Shown piece after piece: positions 1-15,356 of a stretch of DNA of 64,000 bases. The notes beneath the pieces were generated by a model. It was not told the origin of the DNA. It did no database searches and saw only the letters and a program-made list of their open reading frames with translations. The stretch covers positions 9,114,501 to 9,178,500 of the forward strand of contig WPIO01000001.1 of the NCBI GenBank assembly GCA_009760855.2. The letters run 5' to 3'. The position numbers and the translations under genes are program-made. The DNA comes from Cristatella mucedo (taxonomy: Eukaryota; Bryozoa; Phylactolaemata; Cristatellidae). The stretch's first letter is position 1. Each line of letters starts with the position of its first letter.

Positions 1-22
1 AGAGGCGCTCTAGAAGAACTTT

Positions 23-2027
<2,005 letters not shown>

Positions 2028-4345
2028 GCTCACGACAGATAAGTCTAGCAGCGGAGTTTTACACTAGCTGTAATAGCATGATTGCACATGCCGGTAGGCC
2101 AGCAAGCAGTGAGTTACAGAAGTCAAGACGGGATGTCACAAATGCATGAACCAACTTAGACGTGGTTTCCTTATCTAAACATGCCCAAATTTTAGCAATG
2201 TTATGTAGCTGAAAGTAGGCAGACTTGACTGTAGAGCTGATGTGTTCGTCTAACGAGAGGTCACTGTGGAACATGACACCTACTTTTTGAGCTGATTCAA
2301 CAGGAGATATGCTGGCAGAGCCAATTTTGAGCGTCAGCCTTTCCAATTTCTGAATCACACTGGGTTTGCCTCATAACTAATAAGTTACGTTTATCATCGT
2401 TTAGTTTTAGAATATTTGCTGCCATCCGTGTGAGGATGTCATCAATACATGTAGCAAGTGAGTTGAGAGAATTCGAGTCGCACGACTGCTGGGAGGGAGC
2501 AAAGCAAAGGTACAACTGAGTGTCATCCGCATGGAAGTGAAAGCCTAGATTTTGGTTTTCAATCACATCAGCAAGAGGGAGAGTATAGACCGTGAAAAGA
2601 ACTGAACCTAGCACGGAGCCCTGAGGTACCCCGTATTTCAGAGGTACCTGGGATGATCTTTGTCCATTCACGTCAATACTCTGGATTGTCCCACAGAGAT
2701 GGGGCCTAAACCATTGCAGAGCAGTGCCATTGATGCCCAGGCGAGATGAGAGGCACTCTAGAAGAACTGTGTGATCGGCAGTATCAAAAGCTGCCGAAAG
2801 ATCGAGCAAAACAGCAGAGAAACTCTACCCATGTCTGCATTCCTAAGTCTTTCGTTGTATACCCTAAGCAATACTGACTCTGTGGAGTGATTAGCGCTAA
2901 AGCCAGACTGGAACTTACTAACAAGGCTTGAAGTTTCAATATAGGAGTTCTGCTAGTCCGCCACGACCCGTTCCAGTGTCTTTGATAGGAATGGAAGAAG
3001 GAAGACTGGGTGGTAGCAGCTCAAGTTCTCTTGGTCTAGTGTCGCTTTCTTGAGAAGAGGCCTGACTATAGCTTTTTTGGAAGGTGCTGGGACATGACCT
3101 GAGGCTAGTGACATTTTAATTATGTTAGTTATGCATGGCAGCAGCAGATCAATGCAACGTAGGGGGAGGACAGTGGGAATAGGGTCCAGAGGACTCGTTG
3201 TCTTCTTTGATTGGGATATGAACTTCAGGACGTGATCACTAATGACCTGCTTAAATGTAGACATTAAAGTGCAGCCAGGAATCGGGGAACAGCATTCTAT
3301 CGGGGATGTTGTCATCGCAGGGATGGATTCCCTGATCTTGTTGATCTTCTGGACAAAGAATTGAGAGAATATATCAACTAGATCATTACAAGGATCATCA
3401 GGTAAGGAGCTAATCTGGGAGCGGTTGAGGAGTTGATGTTGATAATTTATCATCGACATCAGCATTTTTGAATTGTGCGTCTGTGATTCAACAATGTCAT
3501 TAAAGAAGCTAGACTTGGCCTTTGCTAGGATCGATTGGTACGACCTACAGTAATCTTCATATGCCTGTCGATGGACAGTCAGTCCTGATCTTTTGTATGC
3601 TTTTTCAAGCTTGGGCTTAGTCGACCTGGCTAGTTCAATGACTGTGGTAAACCATAGGCCGTATTTTGCTAGGGCGCACAGTGGGCTTAGTCAGAGGTGC
3701 AAACTCGTCGAGCATGTCAGCTAAAAATAAATCCTAGCTGATTAAACAGCCTCTTTTTTTATAGCGATAGAAGAGCCTTCACGGCTATCACCACCGCTTG
3801 CAGTGGCGATAAAGGATCGCCCACCGCCGGAATCGAACCCACGACCTCGGGACCGAGGTCGTGAAAGCAACCGCCTTACCTAGTGTGCTATCACGGCTCA
3901 CCTAGTGTCGTGTTGTAGCTATCTACCAATGATGACAGATCGGAGGGAGAACTAAGCAGCAGATGCTAAGCAGATATTCTCGCACAGACAGCATCGATGT
4001 TAAGGGTCTTGAGGTTTTAGCGATTCACCGGTAATTTTAGAGGAGGCGGGCACACACTGTAGATTGCATGAGATCGGTATGTGGTCAGATAACCACGATT
4101 TGGTAATAATTGGTGATGACAAAGTGCAGTTGTATGAAACAATCTGGTCGAGTTTGTGACCCTTGATGTAAATAGGGCAATGCACATGAGCCATGAGAGA
4201 GACAATGAATCATTCAATGCACGAAATTCAGTGCTGAAGGCGTCAGATAAGTTATCAAAGTGAACGTCGAAGTCACTCATAACGAGGAAGGATCATTTTC
4301 TTGCACACAGAATCGAAATGACATCGGAGCTGTCATATATAACGG
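2028..4345 (-). mobile_element. LINE (L2/CR1/Rex1-like), 5'-truncated, decayed, split by a SINE
   Basis: On the - strand: the end of an APE-type endonuclease (4345-4000; SFLVMSDFDVHFDNL, then LDQIVSYN and SWLSDHIPI). Next comes the linker (LSSLVDSYNTTL, interrupted, then DMLDEFAPLTKP and SGLTVHRQAYEDYCRSYQ), then the reverse transcriptase (2953-2297; [41 protein letters not shown]). The RT active-site box reads HADD rather than YADD. Stops and frame changes show the copy is dead. It is cut off near 2028 before the usual 3' tail. A SINE sits at 3721-3905. Confidence 0.88.
3721..3905 (-). mobile_element. tRNA-derived SINE (type 1) inside a LINE
   Basis: Read on the - strand it starts GAGCCGTGATAGCACACTAGG (A-box-like), has a B-box-like GGTTCGATTCC, then a body (GCGATCCTTTATCGCC..., TGGTGATAGCCGTGAAGGCTC) and an A/T-rich end after GAGGCTGTTTAATCAGC. 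Removing it restores continuity of the flanking LINE frame. It includes a perfect 11-bp inverted repeat at 3840-3863. Confidence 0.75.
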
Positions 4346-4489
4346 ATAACGTCAGTTTACCACAAGCTGAGCAAGACTGTGTGGGATAGTTGAGCTTTTA
4401 TCTTTGCATTAAAACTTCGACTGTATCTATCTACCGAATTTCACGCCGTTGTGAGCTCTCGAACTTAAGCAAATCAGCTGGAATGACAG

Positions 4490-6075
4490 AGGCCTGTACC
4501 GCAATCCACTTTAGTTCGCTTCAAATCAACAACAAATCAGCTGCGAAAAGCTCCAAAAAGTTTTGAAAATAAAATTGGGCAACATTTAGAATTTACCCAA
4601 AAAATGCTATGCAATTGCACTCATTTGTACTTACGAAGTTCACTGAAATGACATTTCATCGGCTCCGACCGATACCAAAATCCAATACAAACCACAGCAA
4701 TCCACTGCATTTCACCGTACAGAAAAAGAAATCCCTTTCGATAAGCTTCTTTTTTGAATGCATTTAATAATACATCCTTCGAAAATTTAACTCATAAAAT
4801 TGCACTAGCATTGGCATGCCGTTCTCGTATGATTCGCTGCAATTGCCTGCTATAGCCCGAGTCTACGCTGCAGTCCACTCTAATCCACCATAAAAACGAA
4901 TATACATAGATTGTGCCGAGTTCCTGTTTTTATTTCATATTAAACCGCATTGTTTTATGCGCAAATCCACTTAAAATAAATAAAACGTTCGCTGCCGCGA
5001 ACTGTGGCAATGCGCAGCAATCGCAGAAATGGTCTGGGGAAATACCTCAACTCTATTCCACTTTAAATTATCCTCAAATCGACAACGTAAAGCTGTAGCA
5101 GTTCAAGGTGCACCCACACAATTTCACTCCATTATGCATACGCGTTCGTATGCACTGTAATCGACTGCAACAGCTCGGTCCCATACCGCAAACCACCGCA
5201 ATCCGCCACAAAGCGACCAGAATGGGTATACTGCAATCTCTAATTACGATTGCACGCTGCTCCACTATTTGGTTGTGGTGTACTCGCACAATTTCACTCC
5301 AATTGTATCAGCCATTCTGCAGAAATGCACTGCAATTGACTGCAATGGGCCCGGCCAAAACCACTATCCACAACAACTCTATACGAAATGCCCCGAAATT
5401 GGTTTCTCAATGCTCCAATTTTGAAAGCTTATTACAAAGTACGTTGCTTAAAGTGCAACTAAGTCATTTAGCATTGCTTTAAGTGCAACCAAGTCATTGT
5501 AACTAAGTTCGCTGATCCATTCTCGGGCAATGAATGGCAATCTAGGGCAATGGCCCGGGAAAATATGCTAATTTACAATGGTTCATCACAAATCACCGGA
5601 AAGTGGCTGGACCAAGAATAACTTCTTCTTGCAAGTGGCAGCCAACTGTGTTTAGAGTGCAGTCATATCCTTTCAACCAATCGCGCACGTACAAACGCGA
5701 GCGATGAATGGCAATCGATAGCAGCGGCCCGGGCCAATACCCCAACGCGCAGCCAATCGACGAGAAATTGGCGGCGCCAAGCTCCAATTGCCAGTACATA
5801 AAACATGCTGCTGCGTTCAAAGTAAACCGTGGCATTTTCAAGCTGCTTTTCTTGTTAACTGCCATCAATGCACGGCAATGGACAGAAATGGCCCTGACCA
5901 ATACCACAATCCGCGGAAAATCGACAAGATTGGCTGCGCGAAACTGCAACCCTCTTTTCCCGTAACATCCAACTGCGAGCGAGCGTGATGTGCACCCATC
6001 ATGTGCGTCCAATCGACGGCAACGCACGGCAATCGACGGCAACGGCACGGGAAAATACGCCAATCTATATCGGTC
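4490..6075 (+). repeat. Degenerate tandem array, about 140-205 bp period
   Basis: A motif like TGCACNGCAATCGACNGCAA followed by TGGCCCGG recurs near 5011, 5151, 5326, 5532, 5704, 5869 and 6023, with weaker copies near 4498, 4698 and 4870. A second landmark, CACAATTTCACTCCA, occurs at 5117 and 5287. Monomers have diverged strongly, giving satellite-like structure. Open frames in this stretch follow the repeat and are not genes. Confidence 0.6.
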
Positions 6076-7624
6076 CGTTACCGTAACGGTCCGGTCTGGC
6101 TCTGGCCAAAAGACGGAGCTGGGAAATTTGGTGTGGCATCTCTTGGATTCGACTCAGCTTTGCTTGGGGCGGCGATTTCAGGCTGCATAGGCAAGTTTTA
6201 AGCGATTCCATTGCGAATGAATTTGAAACTGCAGTCACTTTTAAAACCAGCCACTATTCTAGATCTAGGCCGACGGCGCAGCGAAAAGAGCCAAAAAGCC
6301 GATTGGATCAGACGGTGAAATTATCAGCGAGCTGGCAGCATCCTCGAGGGCAGCGCAGAACATCTCACTGCCTGTAGAATTTGAAGCCCGGCAGCAGTCA
6401 AGCGGCCTCCAGCGAGAGCTCGCACCTGCTGGTAGACATTGTAGGTCGCGAAAGCAAGCAGCTCCTTGCCCCTAGTAGCCGTGTAGCTAGTATTGCTGCA
6501 CCTAATTATTTCGTAGATAATACCACAAATTGCATTTAGAAAACTCTTAGGTGGGCTTGTCATGACTCAAATGGACTAATTGCAAGCCAATCTGCAAGCT
6601 GCTGCCAAGTATTTTCACCTATTGTTAAATAAGGGTGTTTTAAATCCTCTTTAATCTTTTATGTGGTTTCTAGAAATATGTATATAAATTTCTTCATTCT
6701 TCAGGACAGGACATCCGACGGTAAAACACTGAGAATGTCATTAAACGCTGAGGCGGTTTTGGATTATTAATAGGAATTAGCAAAATTTCCGTGAGCAAAA
6801 CTACATCTCGTCTGTTTTCGAATTGGCTAGTTTTGCTTAGACACAGAAGCTGACTAAAGTCTAATTGTAAAGTCGCATGACCTCACAATCTATATAATGC
6901 CTATTTAGCGGGACCTGTTGCAAAACAATGGTAGTTCCATGGTACCCTTTGGGTTTTGCTAACTAACCCTGCCGCCTGCCGCATGTCGGTAGCAAATATT
7001 TGCATGTTTTCGTGGGTTTGATTCCGCAACAGTATTATCCTGTCCCTGCAATATTTCAACTCTAAACTCCTTGGCGGAATGCTAATCAGACATACCAATG
7101 AAATTCTAAGGGAAGAAACAGCAGCTTACTTAACATGAGCTTCAAGGCATAAACTAAGTGTCAAAGTTTGCCGGTCCATCGATAAGATGCCGTTCTTTCA
7201 GGTGAATTTAGCTTTTGTCTAGACTTCCATAGATATAAAAATCCTCCTATCCTATCAAAGTTTGTCTTTCCTCACATCCACCTTGGAAATGTTTGGTAGT
7301 TTCACTTTAAGATCTTTGCGACAGCTTTCTTACCTTGAATTTACACCAACGAACAGCTTCATGGAGGTATAAAATATGTAAAATGCGGCAATCTTTGTGC
7401 ATCACTTGCAAGTAGATGCAACATTAATTACCAAAGACAACCCTAAAATGCATAGGCACCCTGCTGGTTGTGTAGCAGGCGTTCCCTTTATAGATACCTG
7501 GTACAATGTATAATGTTCAAGTATACCGGAATTCGTGACTTAAATCATACACTGAAGACACCTTGCCGGTCAATAAAAAGATTGACAGTACCCTGCGTGC
7601 AACTGGAATGAACCTGTGGTTCTT
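6076..7624. other. Intergenic, nothing recognised
   Basis: Follows the tandem array. A 79-codon - strand frame at 6324-6563 has an Ala/Gln-rich segment but no splice sites or motif I can support. Confidence 0.4.
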
Positions 7625-7813
7625 GCCTTATTATATGCTGACCCTGTGCATGTCACCCCTAACCATATTATTCATTTTGTTTGTTTTTCAAGCATGATTT
7701 TACTTACCATTCAATTGCATTTCACTTTGCAGCAAATGTAAAGCGCCTAGAGAGAGATTAAGTTCTCTGAGGGCGCTTTATCAAGTGAATTATTATTATT
7801 ATTATATTATTAT
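7625..7813 (+). mobile_element. LINE 3' UTR and tail, truncated young-looking copy
   Basis: Begins at ATGCTGACCCTGTGCATGTC and ends in the LINE hairpin (AAGCGCC...GGGCGCTT around AGAGAGATTAAGTTCTCT) followed by (ATT)n. By eye it is nearly identical to the tails at 24340-24527 and 36190-36375. Confidence 0.85.
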
Positions 7814-10800
7814 CTCTTCGGAATTCTGTCATTGTATCACGTTATAAGCTATGCAATACCAGCTCTTTTACATTCGATGTGCAATTGTTTCCATTAATGT
7901 CAACTGCACATTGGTTAAAAGAAGGATTCTTTTGCTGGATAGATCCGGCAGGTACATACCCACGTCTCAGTTACTCGAAACTGGCTAACCTTTCACTAAG
8001 ATGTCACATCATTTAGGAATTATGCTAAGTCAAGTTCTAAAATGTCTACCTAAATTCGCATTGCGACATTGAATAGTACAAAAATTTCTAGGCACCATCT
8101 CAAGGCTAGAGAAAAACCATTTTAAATGATCATATATTAAAACATGCAAAATCAAAGCAATCTTAGCGAAATGAATCGAATTTTGTATTTAGTGTCCAGT
8201 ATTGTTGTCTACGTAGTGTTATGCAGTGCATAATAGCTTCTATAGTTTATGTATTTCATATTCTATCTATTTTTTATTACGGAAGCATATACTGTGAAGA
8301 CCTGATGAGTTTTTTGTGGCCTTCATCCATTTATGGTACTCTGGTGATGTCGGCTTATTTAAAGGCTTATAGAGACGTGATTACGAAATAACTCGGAAAG
8401 TTATTTACCCAATTGGTAAACAGAAACTAATAATTAAGATATTTTCTATCATTACAATTATAGTTTATTATTTTAGTTCATCATTGAAATGACTTCTAAT
8501 GCATCAGCAGTCTTTATTTTTTTAAATTCCATAAAGATAAAAGGCTTTCGTGTCCTTTAGAAGTTCATGTACGAGATAAAACAGATTTCATAAATTAAAA
8601 ATAATTGCTTTGAAGACATTGAAAAAACTTCGCGTTTGACAACTTACAGATATGCAGTGTACCTTATCATCAATGACAGCAAGAGTTGTGAGTTTCAAGT
8701 ATTCAGCAGGCGTCAGGAAACAAGGCTCAGTGAACTACAAGAACAATGTTTTAGCTTAATTATGTAAAGTATTCCTAGTCTAATTTTTAAAGTTTTAGAA
8801 AAGCTATTACTAAATTGCATCAAATTATGCAGTATGTAGCTCGTGATAAACGCGTGTCGAGGTGCTTTGAGTTGACCCACTAAATATTGCAGCCATTTGT
8901 AAACTGGCCACGTAAAACTCATTGTGCTGAAGCCACACTGCATAGAAGAAAAAAAACAGCAATCTTCGACGGAGAAGTTGAACCATTTTTGCTCCAAATT
9001 TATTTATTTTACCTTCAAAGCCACGGAAACTCAAAAAAGTGTGTCAATCTCTACATGGGTCGGAATAAATACAATACTCATAAAGATACATGTCATGCAT
9101 GTAAATGCATAGATAATATTACGATAATGATGGCATGTCGGATTATCAATCAAAGGCTTACCTGATGCAGAGAATTTTCTGTAGATTCACTATTAAAATG
9201 CGCTATCCTTTTATTTTCAGGTGAGAGAAAGATCGTCACAAAAAGAAGCAGTCTCAGCAGGAAAGCATCGAGATATTAGTCTGCTCAGCCGCCGAGAGGG
9301 AAACTGTTTTCACTTTTAGTGCGATTATTTAAAGTCGCCCAGCATACTAGACTGACTGACTGACTGGTGATCTTTTTGCTAGGGATTAAGATCCAAACTC
9401 TAAGAAAATTATCCTGTAAGAAGTATCGGATTAGTCAATAGTAATTGCTTTTACTGTAGGCCATGCAAAACTGGTAGCATATCATCAATAAATGTATTGA
9501 AGACTGGCAGAGATGTTTTCAAGCAAAGCTTTTCAGTTGTATATGAGGTAGTGCCTGGACATTTTCTTTTGACTCTAAATAATATATCGCCATCATGACT
9601 TCAGTGTTTTAAATAGTCTACATTCATCTTGACCATTTAATAAAATAGCAAATTAAAATATCCCATTCAATTAAACGAATAACTCTGTTTTAAATAAACA
9701 ATTATTCTATTCTCTCGGCTAATTAAGTTTCTACAAAGTTGCTTCATTGTAGAGGAAAGCATGTAGATTTATATATTCTTGACTAACACGTTCAAAGGAA
9801 ATCAAAACCGCTAATCAATTAAAGTGAATTAAAATTGAGTTTATTAAAAAACTAGAGGCACGGTTACAAATCTCCAAAAAGCTGTCACACAGCAAGAGCT
9901 CACTACAAGAGCTCAGAGGTCAGAGGGGTAGGCTGGTGCAAGTGATTGAAACGACTTGTAGCAATCTAGAGAGAGAAGTTCCTGGAGGCTAATGGTTCCT
10001 TGATATGGAGCTAGGGAATGTCTGAAAGAAGCATGATGATGTAACAGCTATGTGTTTGATGAAAGACTAGACGAGTTTCCGAGATTGCAGCTGCTAACAA
10101 TTTATTGCACAGTCCACGAGAAGAGTTCTGAATTGGGCTAATTGAAGTAATTAATATACGATGCCTCAAATGTGCGAACTAGTTCTTCGGTCGAATTCTT
10201 CGCCTAACTAGGCTCGAATTTTGTCAATGTTTTAGCTGTAGCTTCCTTACTCGGCACTTTTGTCGAAAGCTAATGTGCAGACCTAAACTATCTTGAAATT
10301 CTGCTGTCAAGATCAAACGACCAAAAGAAAGTTAATTTTGATCAACAGTACGATTGCCATTTACAAATGACGATTTCTCCAGCAGAGGTCTTCATACCTT
10401 AGCATAAGAAAAGCATATCTGTGAGAGATTTCCCACAGAGACACTTTACCAGCTAGCCTGATCGTAGAAATGTAAAGAGTGGATTTGGAAACGGTCTCTT
10501 TCCCCACGGCTAACGTGGTCTTCCGTTTAACATCTCCGTCACTAGCTGCATGGTAAGCGTACCGGTACGACCATGGCGGATTGCGTTTCCGTCGTGGCTG
10601 GTTAATGAATGGCAAATTTTGCTGTCTTTTCCAAAATGCCGCGCCTAAACATCTTTATGGTAACTTTATTGGCAGTTAAAGTTTTCCGGCGGTCTACAGG
10701 AAGTAAAGCTCTAAATCTTGCTCTCCATTTTACGCGCACTGGAGCCATTCTCGAGGAGCAGTCATTCCTTGCCGTCACGTGCCCGGGTCAAGGTCGTGCA

Positions 10801-11547
10801 CGCTCTACAGGCGTGCGTGATATTAGCAGCTTCGCGAGCAAGGCGTCTACTGGAAGTGCAAAAATTACCATCCTCTCTATCCGTACGCAAGCGAAGAGAA
10901 AGTCTAGCCGTTGGTACTGCAAGTAAGTTAACCACGCAAGAAGTGTCAGCCGTTCATTTTTAAAGGTGACTTTCTTTCCCACGCCGACAGAGAATTTTCT
11001 TAGCGGCTATCCTAAGCGTGGCCTCAGGTCATAATTCATTTCTTTATTTAAGGGTTTTTTAACTGAACGCATGATTCACTTCCAAGGAATTCACCTATTA
11101 AATAGTCATTATTTTAAGATATTGTTCCTGCACCTTACGAGATACCGTTGCATTTTAGCGTCACTACCTTCAATACAAATTGCGATTCAGTTCACCAGGC
11201 AACTTAGCATTCAATCTAGAGTGATAGTTATTCATTTCGCAGTCTGCGTGGCTATCTATAATCAATACTCAGAGTGGCTCTTCATAAAGGCGTTGTGAGA
11301 TTTTTGCCATGATAACTCAGGGTCGACCTTAAAGACGTGACGGACTTCAGGCATTCACATGGAACACCACTCGATTGGCCTCTAAGCCCATCGACAAATT
11401 GGGATTATAATTCCTACAGTTTATTCTACCGCTCCTTTTGCGGTTAGTATAACTCCTTAAGCACATTAGGAGTAGCAGAAGGTTCGTACTTAAGTGCTGG
11501 CCACCTTAAAGTCTCCGGCGATACCCAAACCATTAGCCATATATTTA
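7814..11547. other. Intergenic, nothing recognised
   Basis: AT-rich, with no recognisable exons or repeats. The frames around 10361-10926 are open by chance as far as I can tell; no homologous motif is visible in them. Confidence 0.4.
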
Positions 11548-11634
11548 GCCTAGGCAAATGTAAAGCACCTAGAAAGAGATTGAGTTCTCTGATGGCGCTT
11601 TATCAAGTGCATCATTATAATTACTATTATTATA
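11548..11634 (+). mobile_element. LINE 3' tail fragment
   Basis: GCAAATGTAAAGCACCTAG with the TTCTCT half of the hairpin, GGCGCTTTATCAAGTGC and a degraded (ATT)n. Only the last 85 bases or so of the LINE are present. Confidence 0.75.
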
Positions 11635-11713
11635 GGCAAGCCTTTTGACTATGAATTTCGATTGACACTTGACTACGAACAGCTACCACCTCGGCACTAC
11701 CGAACGTGCAATC

Positions 11714-12106
<393 letters not shown>

Positions 12107-12109
<3 letters not shown>

Positions 12110-13009
12110 CTGCGCCTTACGGAAACCAACAATACATTTGAGAGAGTACACTGCGGAACTCCAACTCTGCCCAAGCAGCCATTCTAGCTTTTTCAATAAT
12201 AAAAAGTGGTTACCTATGCAAGCAAAACAAATTGAGCCCGCCTGCCGTAGATGCGCTGACGGAAAAGCCATGCAACGTCGCTCTGTATGTTTAATAGCCC
12301 TGTGAAGTCCTCGGCTTCCAGGTGGGGGCAGGTTGGAGGAGCAATTAATATTGTATGCTTGGCATAATTGAGTGGCCCGTTTCAAAGCATGCCCGACCAA
12401 AATACGCCGCAAAGCCGCCTTCAAGGCTGATCTAAAATGGAAGCTCCTCTACACGCTGACGCGAAGGATTCTGAAAGCTGTTGACCCCTCTCCACTAGTG
12501 AACGATCCAAAACTAGGCGTACAAATGGAAATTAACAGAGGCTCGACTAGTGTGTTCAGAGTAACTTCCGCTTGTGATTCCATTAGAAGTGAATACTAAT
12601 TGATTTTATAAAAACGAAACAATAGGTACGGTTAAAAATATCCAAACAAACTGATAGAGCACGTGAGCTCACTTAAAGAGCGTGGTCAGAGAGGAGGGAC
12701 GTTAGCTGGAGCAATTAATTCAGAGCCGGGAGTTAAGCGTTAACAGCATCCTTTTAGGTCCACTGTCTCTTTTACAGAAACAGCTTGAACCCGCGTGCCG
12801 CCCTGCGGGCCTCGTTATCCCTCCACAACTAAAATAGTTTGATTTATTAAAAAATGCGAATATCAACCAATTGCAGACCAAGATTCAGTCCGTTGAAAGA
12901 GAATTAATAAGGAAAAGATCTTCAGCCTCTCTAAAATGGCTGCATTTTATTTTAAGACCTGTTCTTGGAGGCCTCGCCGGCAAAATTGGCCACTGAGCAT
13001 AAATAAGTT
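12107..13009. other. Intergenic, nothing recognised
   Basis: No exon or repeat family could be supported here. Confidence 0.4.
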
Positions 13010-13875
13010 CCTATGGATGGACCCGACGACAATGCAGTACATAAACTGATGACACTTTTTGGTTAATAACCTCTTGGCCCATTTCAAATAGCATTAAAAG
13101 TAATTGCATTGCATGAAAATGGATTGTGTAGTGTGTGCCTGAGATCATGTCAACGACAAGGTCTCTCACAACGACGAAGGTATGGCACACCGATCTGCCC
13201 TCTATAACAAACCGTAGGGCGCACTGTCCGATGGCCCAAAAAGGCTGAATGGCCAACCGTCATTAAGGTCGTGCAGGTTGGAGGGTACAATGCGTGTGTA
13301 CAGTGGTGGGCAGCCTCTTCCTTAATTAGAGACGGGCATGAACCGCTGTCGATCAATGCTAATGCAGTTTTGTCGCCGACGACGACAGTCACGCACGACG
13401 AACGTTCTTGCGGTCCGCTAAGCGTTGCGGTACCGCACACGGGGGTCTCTAGACTCGGCCCATGGCCCCCCAGCCGGCCGGGGACCCTTGCCCGTTTCCC
13501 TGAGGCCATCTGGTAGTCAATGTGGCTCTGCCACACGCTCGTCGACGACGTTCACACGCATCGCTCCGGCTGGCTCGGAGGACGCTACGGTAGGGTTTGT
13601 GCGCCCTCGTTGCATAGCCATTAGAACCATGGCTCGCTTCTCGACTGCTGCTGGCGTTTTACAGTCCTGCGAAGCCTTAATGGTGGACGTCACACCGTCC
13701 GGCAGTCCATTCAAAAAATGATGGTACAGGAGTGACTCTTTTGCGGTACCGCTTAAGCCTGGCATCGCTCGCCTGAGCAGGCGCTTCAAGTCGTACATAA
13801 AGTTCTGCACCGGCTCGCCGTCCTGCAGGACGCGGCCTTCAAAGTCGTGGAGGGACTCACCGCGGCCCTCCTCAG
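13010..13875 (-). mobile_element. Ty3/gypsy-type LTR retrotransposon relic: gag C-terminus and aspartic protease
   Basis: On the - strand: gag-like SLHDFEGRVLQDGEPVQNF and YDLKRLLRRAMPGLSG with NGLPDGV (13870-13517). After a frame change comes a protease with the catalytic-type ALIDSGS motif (about 13365-13345), continuing in another frame as CHTFVVVRDLVVDMI (13200-13140). Stops and frame breaks show it is dead. No reverse transcriptase, integrase or LTR is visible nearby. Confidence 0.72.
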
Positions 13876-13924
13876 GCGAGAACGCCTCCTCTCACGCTTC
13901 CTTTACTTCTTTTATCGTTTGCTT

Positions 13925-13925
<1 letters not shown>

Positions 13926-13960
<35 letters not shown>
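13926..13960 (+). repeat. (AT)n microsatellite
   Basis: Short AT run followed at 13977-14004 by an inverted AGAGAGAGTTATATAACTCTCTCTCT palindrome. Confidence 0.9.
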
Positions 13961-13962
<2 letters not shown>

Positions 13963-14014
13963 TGTGTGTGTTCCTCAGAGAGAGTTATATAACTCTCTCT
14001 CTGAGGAGCAAAAC

Positions 14015-14330
14015 ATCGCTAAATGCAATCTCGGCTTTCATTTATGCGCCGATGACGCCCTGCACCTATTCCTCGATCCTCCTCATCCGACTCACTTTAC
14101 GCACTTGCAGCCAGCAAGTTTAGATGGCAGCTACCTTTCTGATCGCAACGATGATGAGACCAACTTAAAAATTATTGAAAAATCTAATGTCACCCGAAAG
14201 TTGGACGATCTCACCATCAAGATTTGTTCATCCCACTCCACCTAAGTCTGACGTAACCTGGACATGCTATTCCAAAATGGTCTGTCATTGGATGAATGCA
14301 TTCCCTCAAGTGTCACGTCTGCCTATATGG
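14015..14330 (+). mobile_element. LINE reverse-transcriptase fragment
   Basis: Encodes CNLGFHLCADDALHLFLDP, a decayed version of the LINE's [20 protein letters not shown] (RT active-site box). It is followed by remnants of the next segment (DRNDDETNL, KLDDLTIKI). Confidence 0.7.
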
Positions 14331-14571
14331 AGAGAGAGAGAGAGTAGATGCGATGGTGCGATGGTGGAGATTTGACGTCACAACGCGTTTAACTCTAGGT
14401 TTGCCTCAAATAATCAGGTTCATTTTATGATCGTTTAGCTGCAAGAGGTTAATGACGATTCAAATGCTAGTGTCTTTGACGAATTCATCAAGGGATTATA
14501 AAGGCTGAGAATGGTAGAAGAATAGGTTTACACGGCTGCCAGTGGTGTAGAAAGGTGTGGCAAGACATTGG

Positions 14572-14700
14572 CGGCACTACAATATTAATAATAATAATAA
14601 TAATAATAGTACTAATAGTAGTAGTAATAATACACTTGTTTTAGGCCCTCAAAGAACTCAAGTCTGTATCTGGGCACTTAAAATTTCTGCATCGGAAGCA
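14572..14700 (-). mobile_element. LINE 3' tail fragment, inverted
   Basis: (ATA)n then ACACTTGTTTTAGGCCCTC, AAGAACTCAAGTCTGT and GGGCACTTAAAATTTCTGC: a diverged - strand copy of the hairpin tail. Confidence 0.6.
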
Positions 14701-14896
14701 TGCTTGAATGGTTAGTGGTAGTTAGCTCAATGACAAAAAGCTAAACAGGGTTAGATGTGACGAATGCGACCGATGTGCAAAGTGGTTATTGGCTGCGGCC
14801 GAAGAGAGGGTATAGAAATTAAGGGCTCCCCATATGACCGACATCCATTTACAGATATATTTTGAAATTCTTACCAAGTTAGGTCCTAATACAGTG

Positions 14897-15244
<348 letters not shown>

Positions 15245-15356
15245 ATGGCTTCGTCTGGTTTCAGGACTTTCCGAAGCCCGTTCTCTCGGCCCGACAATGA
15301 GCTGATGCTAGCAGCAGCGGCTCCCTCACAAAATGGCCTGAAAGGGATCGTTGCGG
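15245..15356 (+). CDS. SLC25A1: SLC25A1 exon 1 (start codon)
   Basis: Encodes residues 1-37 plus the first base of Gly38, ending before the donor GTAAGT (phase 1). The first 30 or so residues are Ser/Ala-rich, as is usual for the poorly conserved leader of this carrier. The exon then enters the conserved KGIVAGG start of transmembrane helix 1. Confidence 0.9.

Noticed and set aside
5108-6201. Six open frames in 5108-6201 on both strands
   Set aside because: They follow the degenerate tandem array and repeat the same peptide pieces.
10361-10926. Two overlapping frames with an ACCATGGCGG-like start
   Set aside because: The in-frame start leads to a stop after about ten codons and the longer frames show no family signal.
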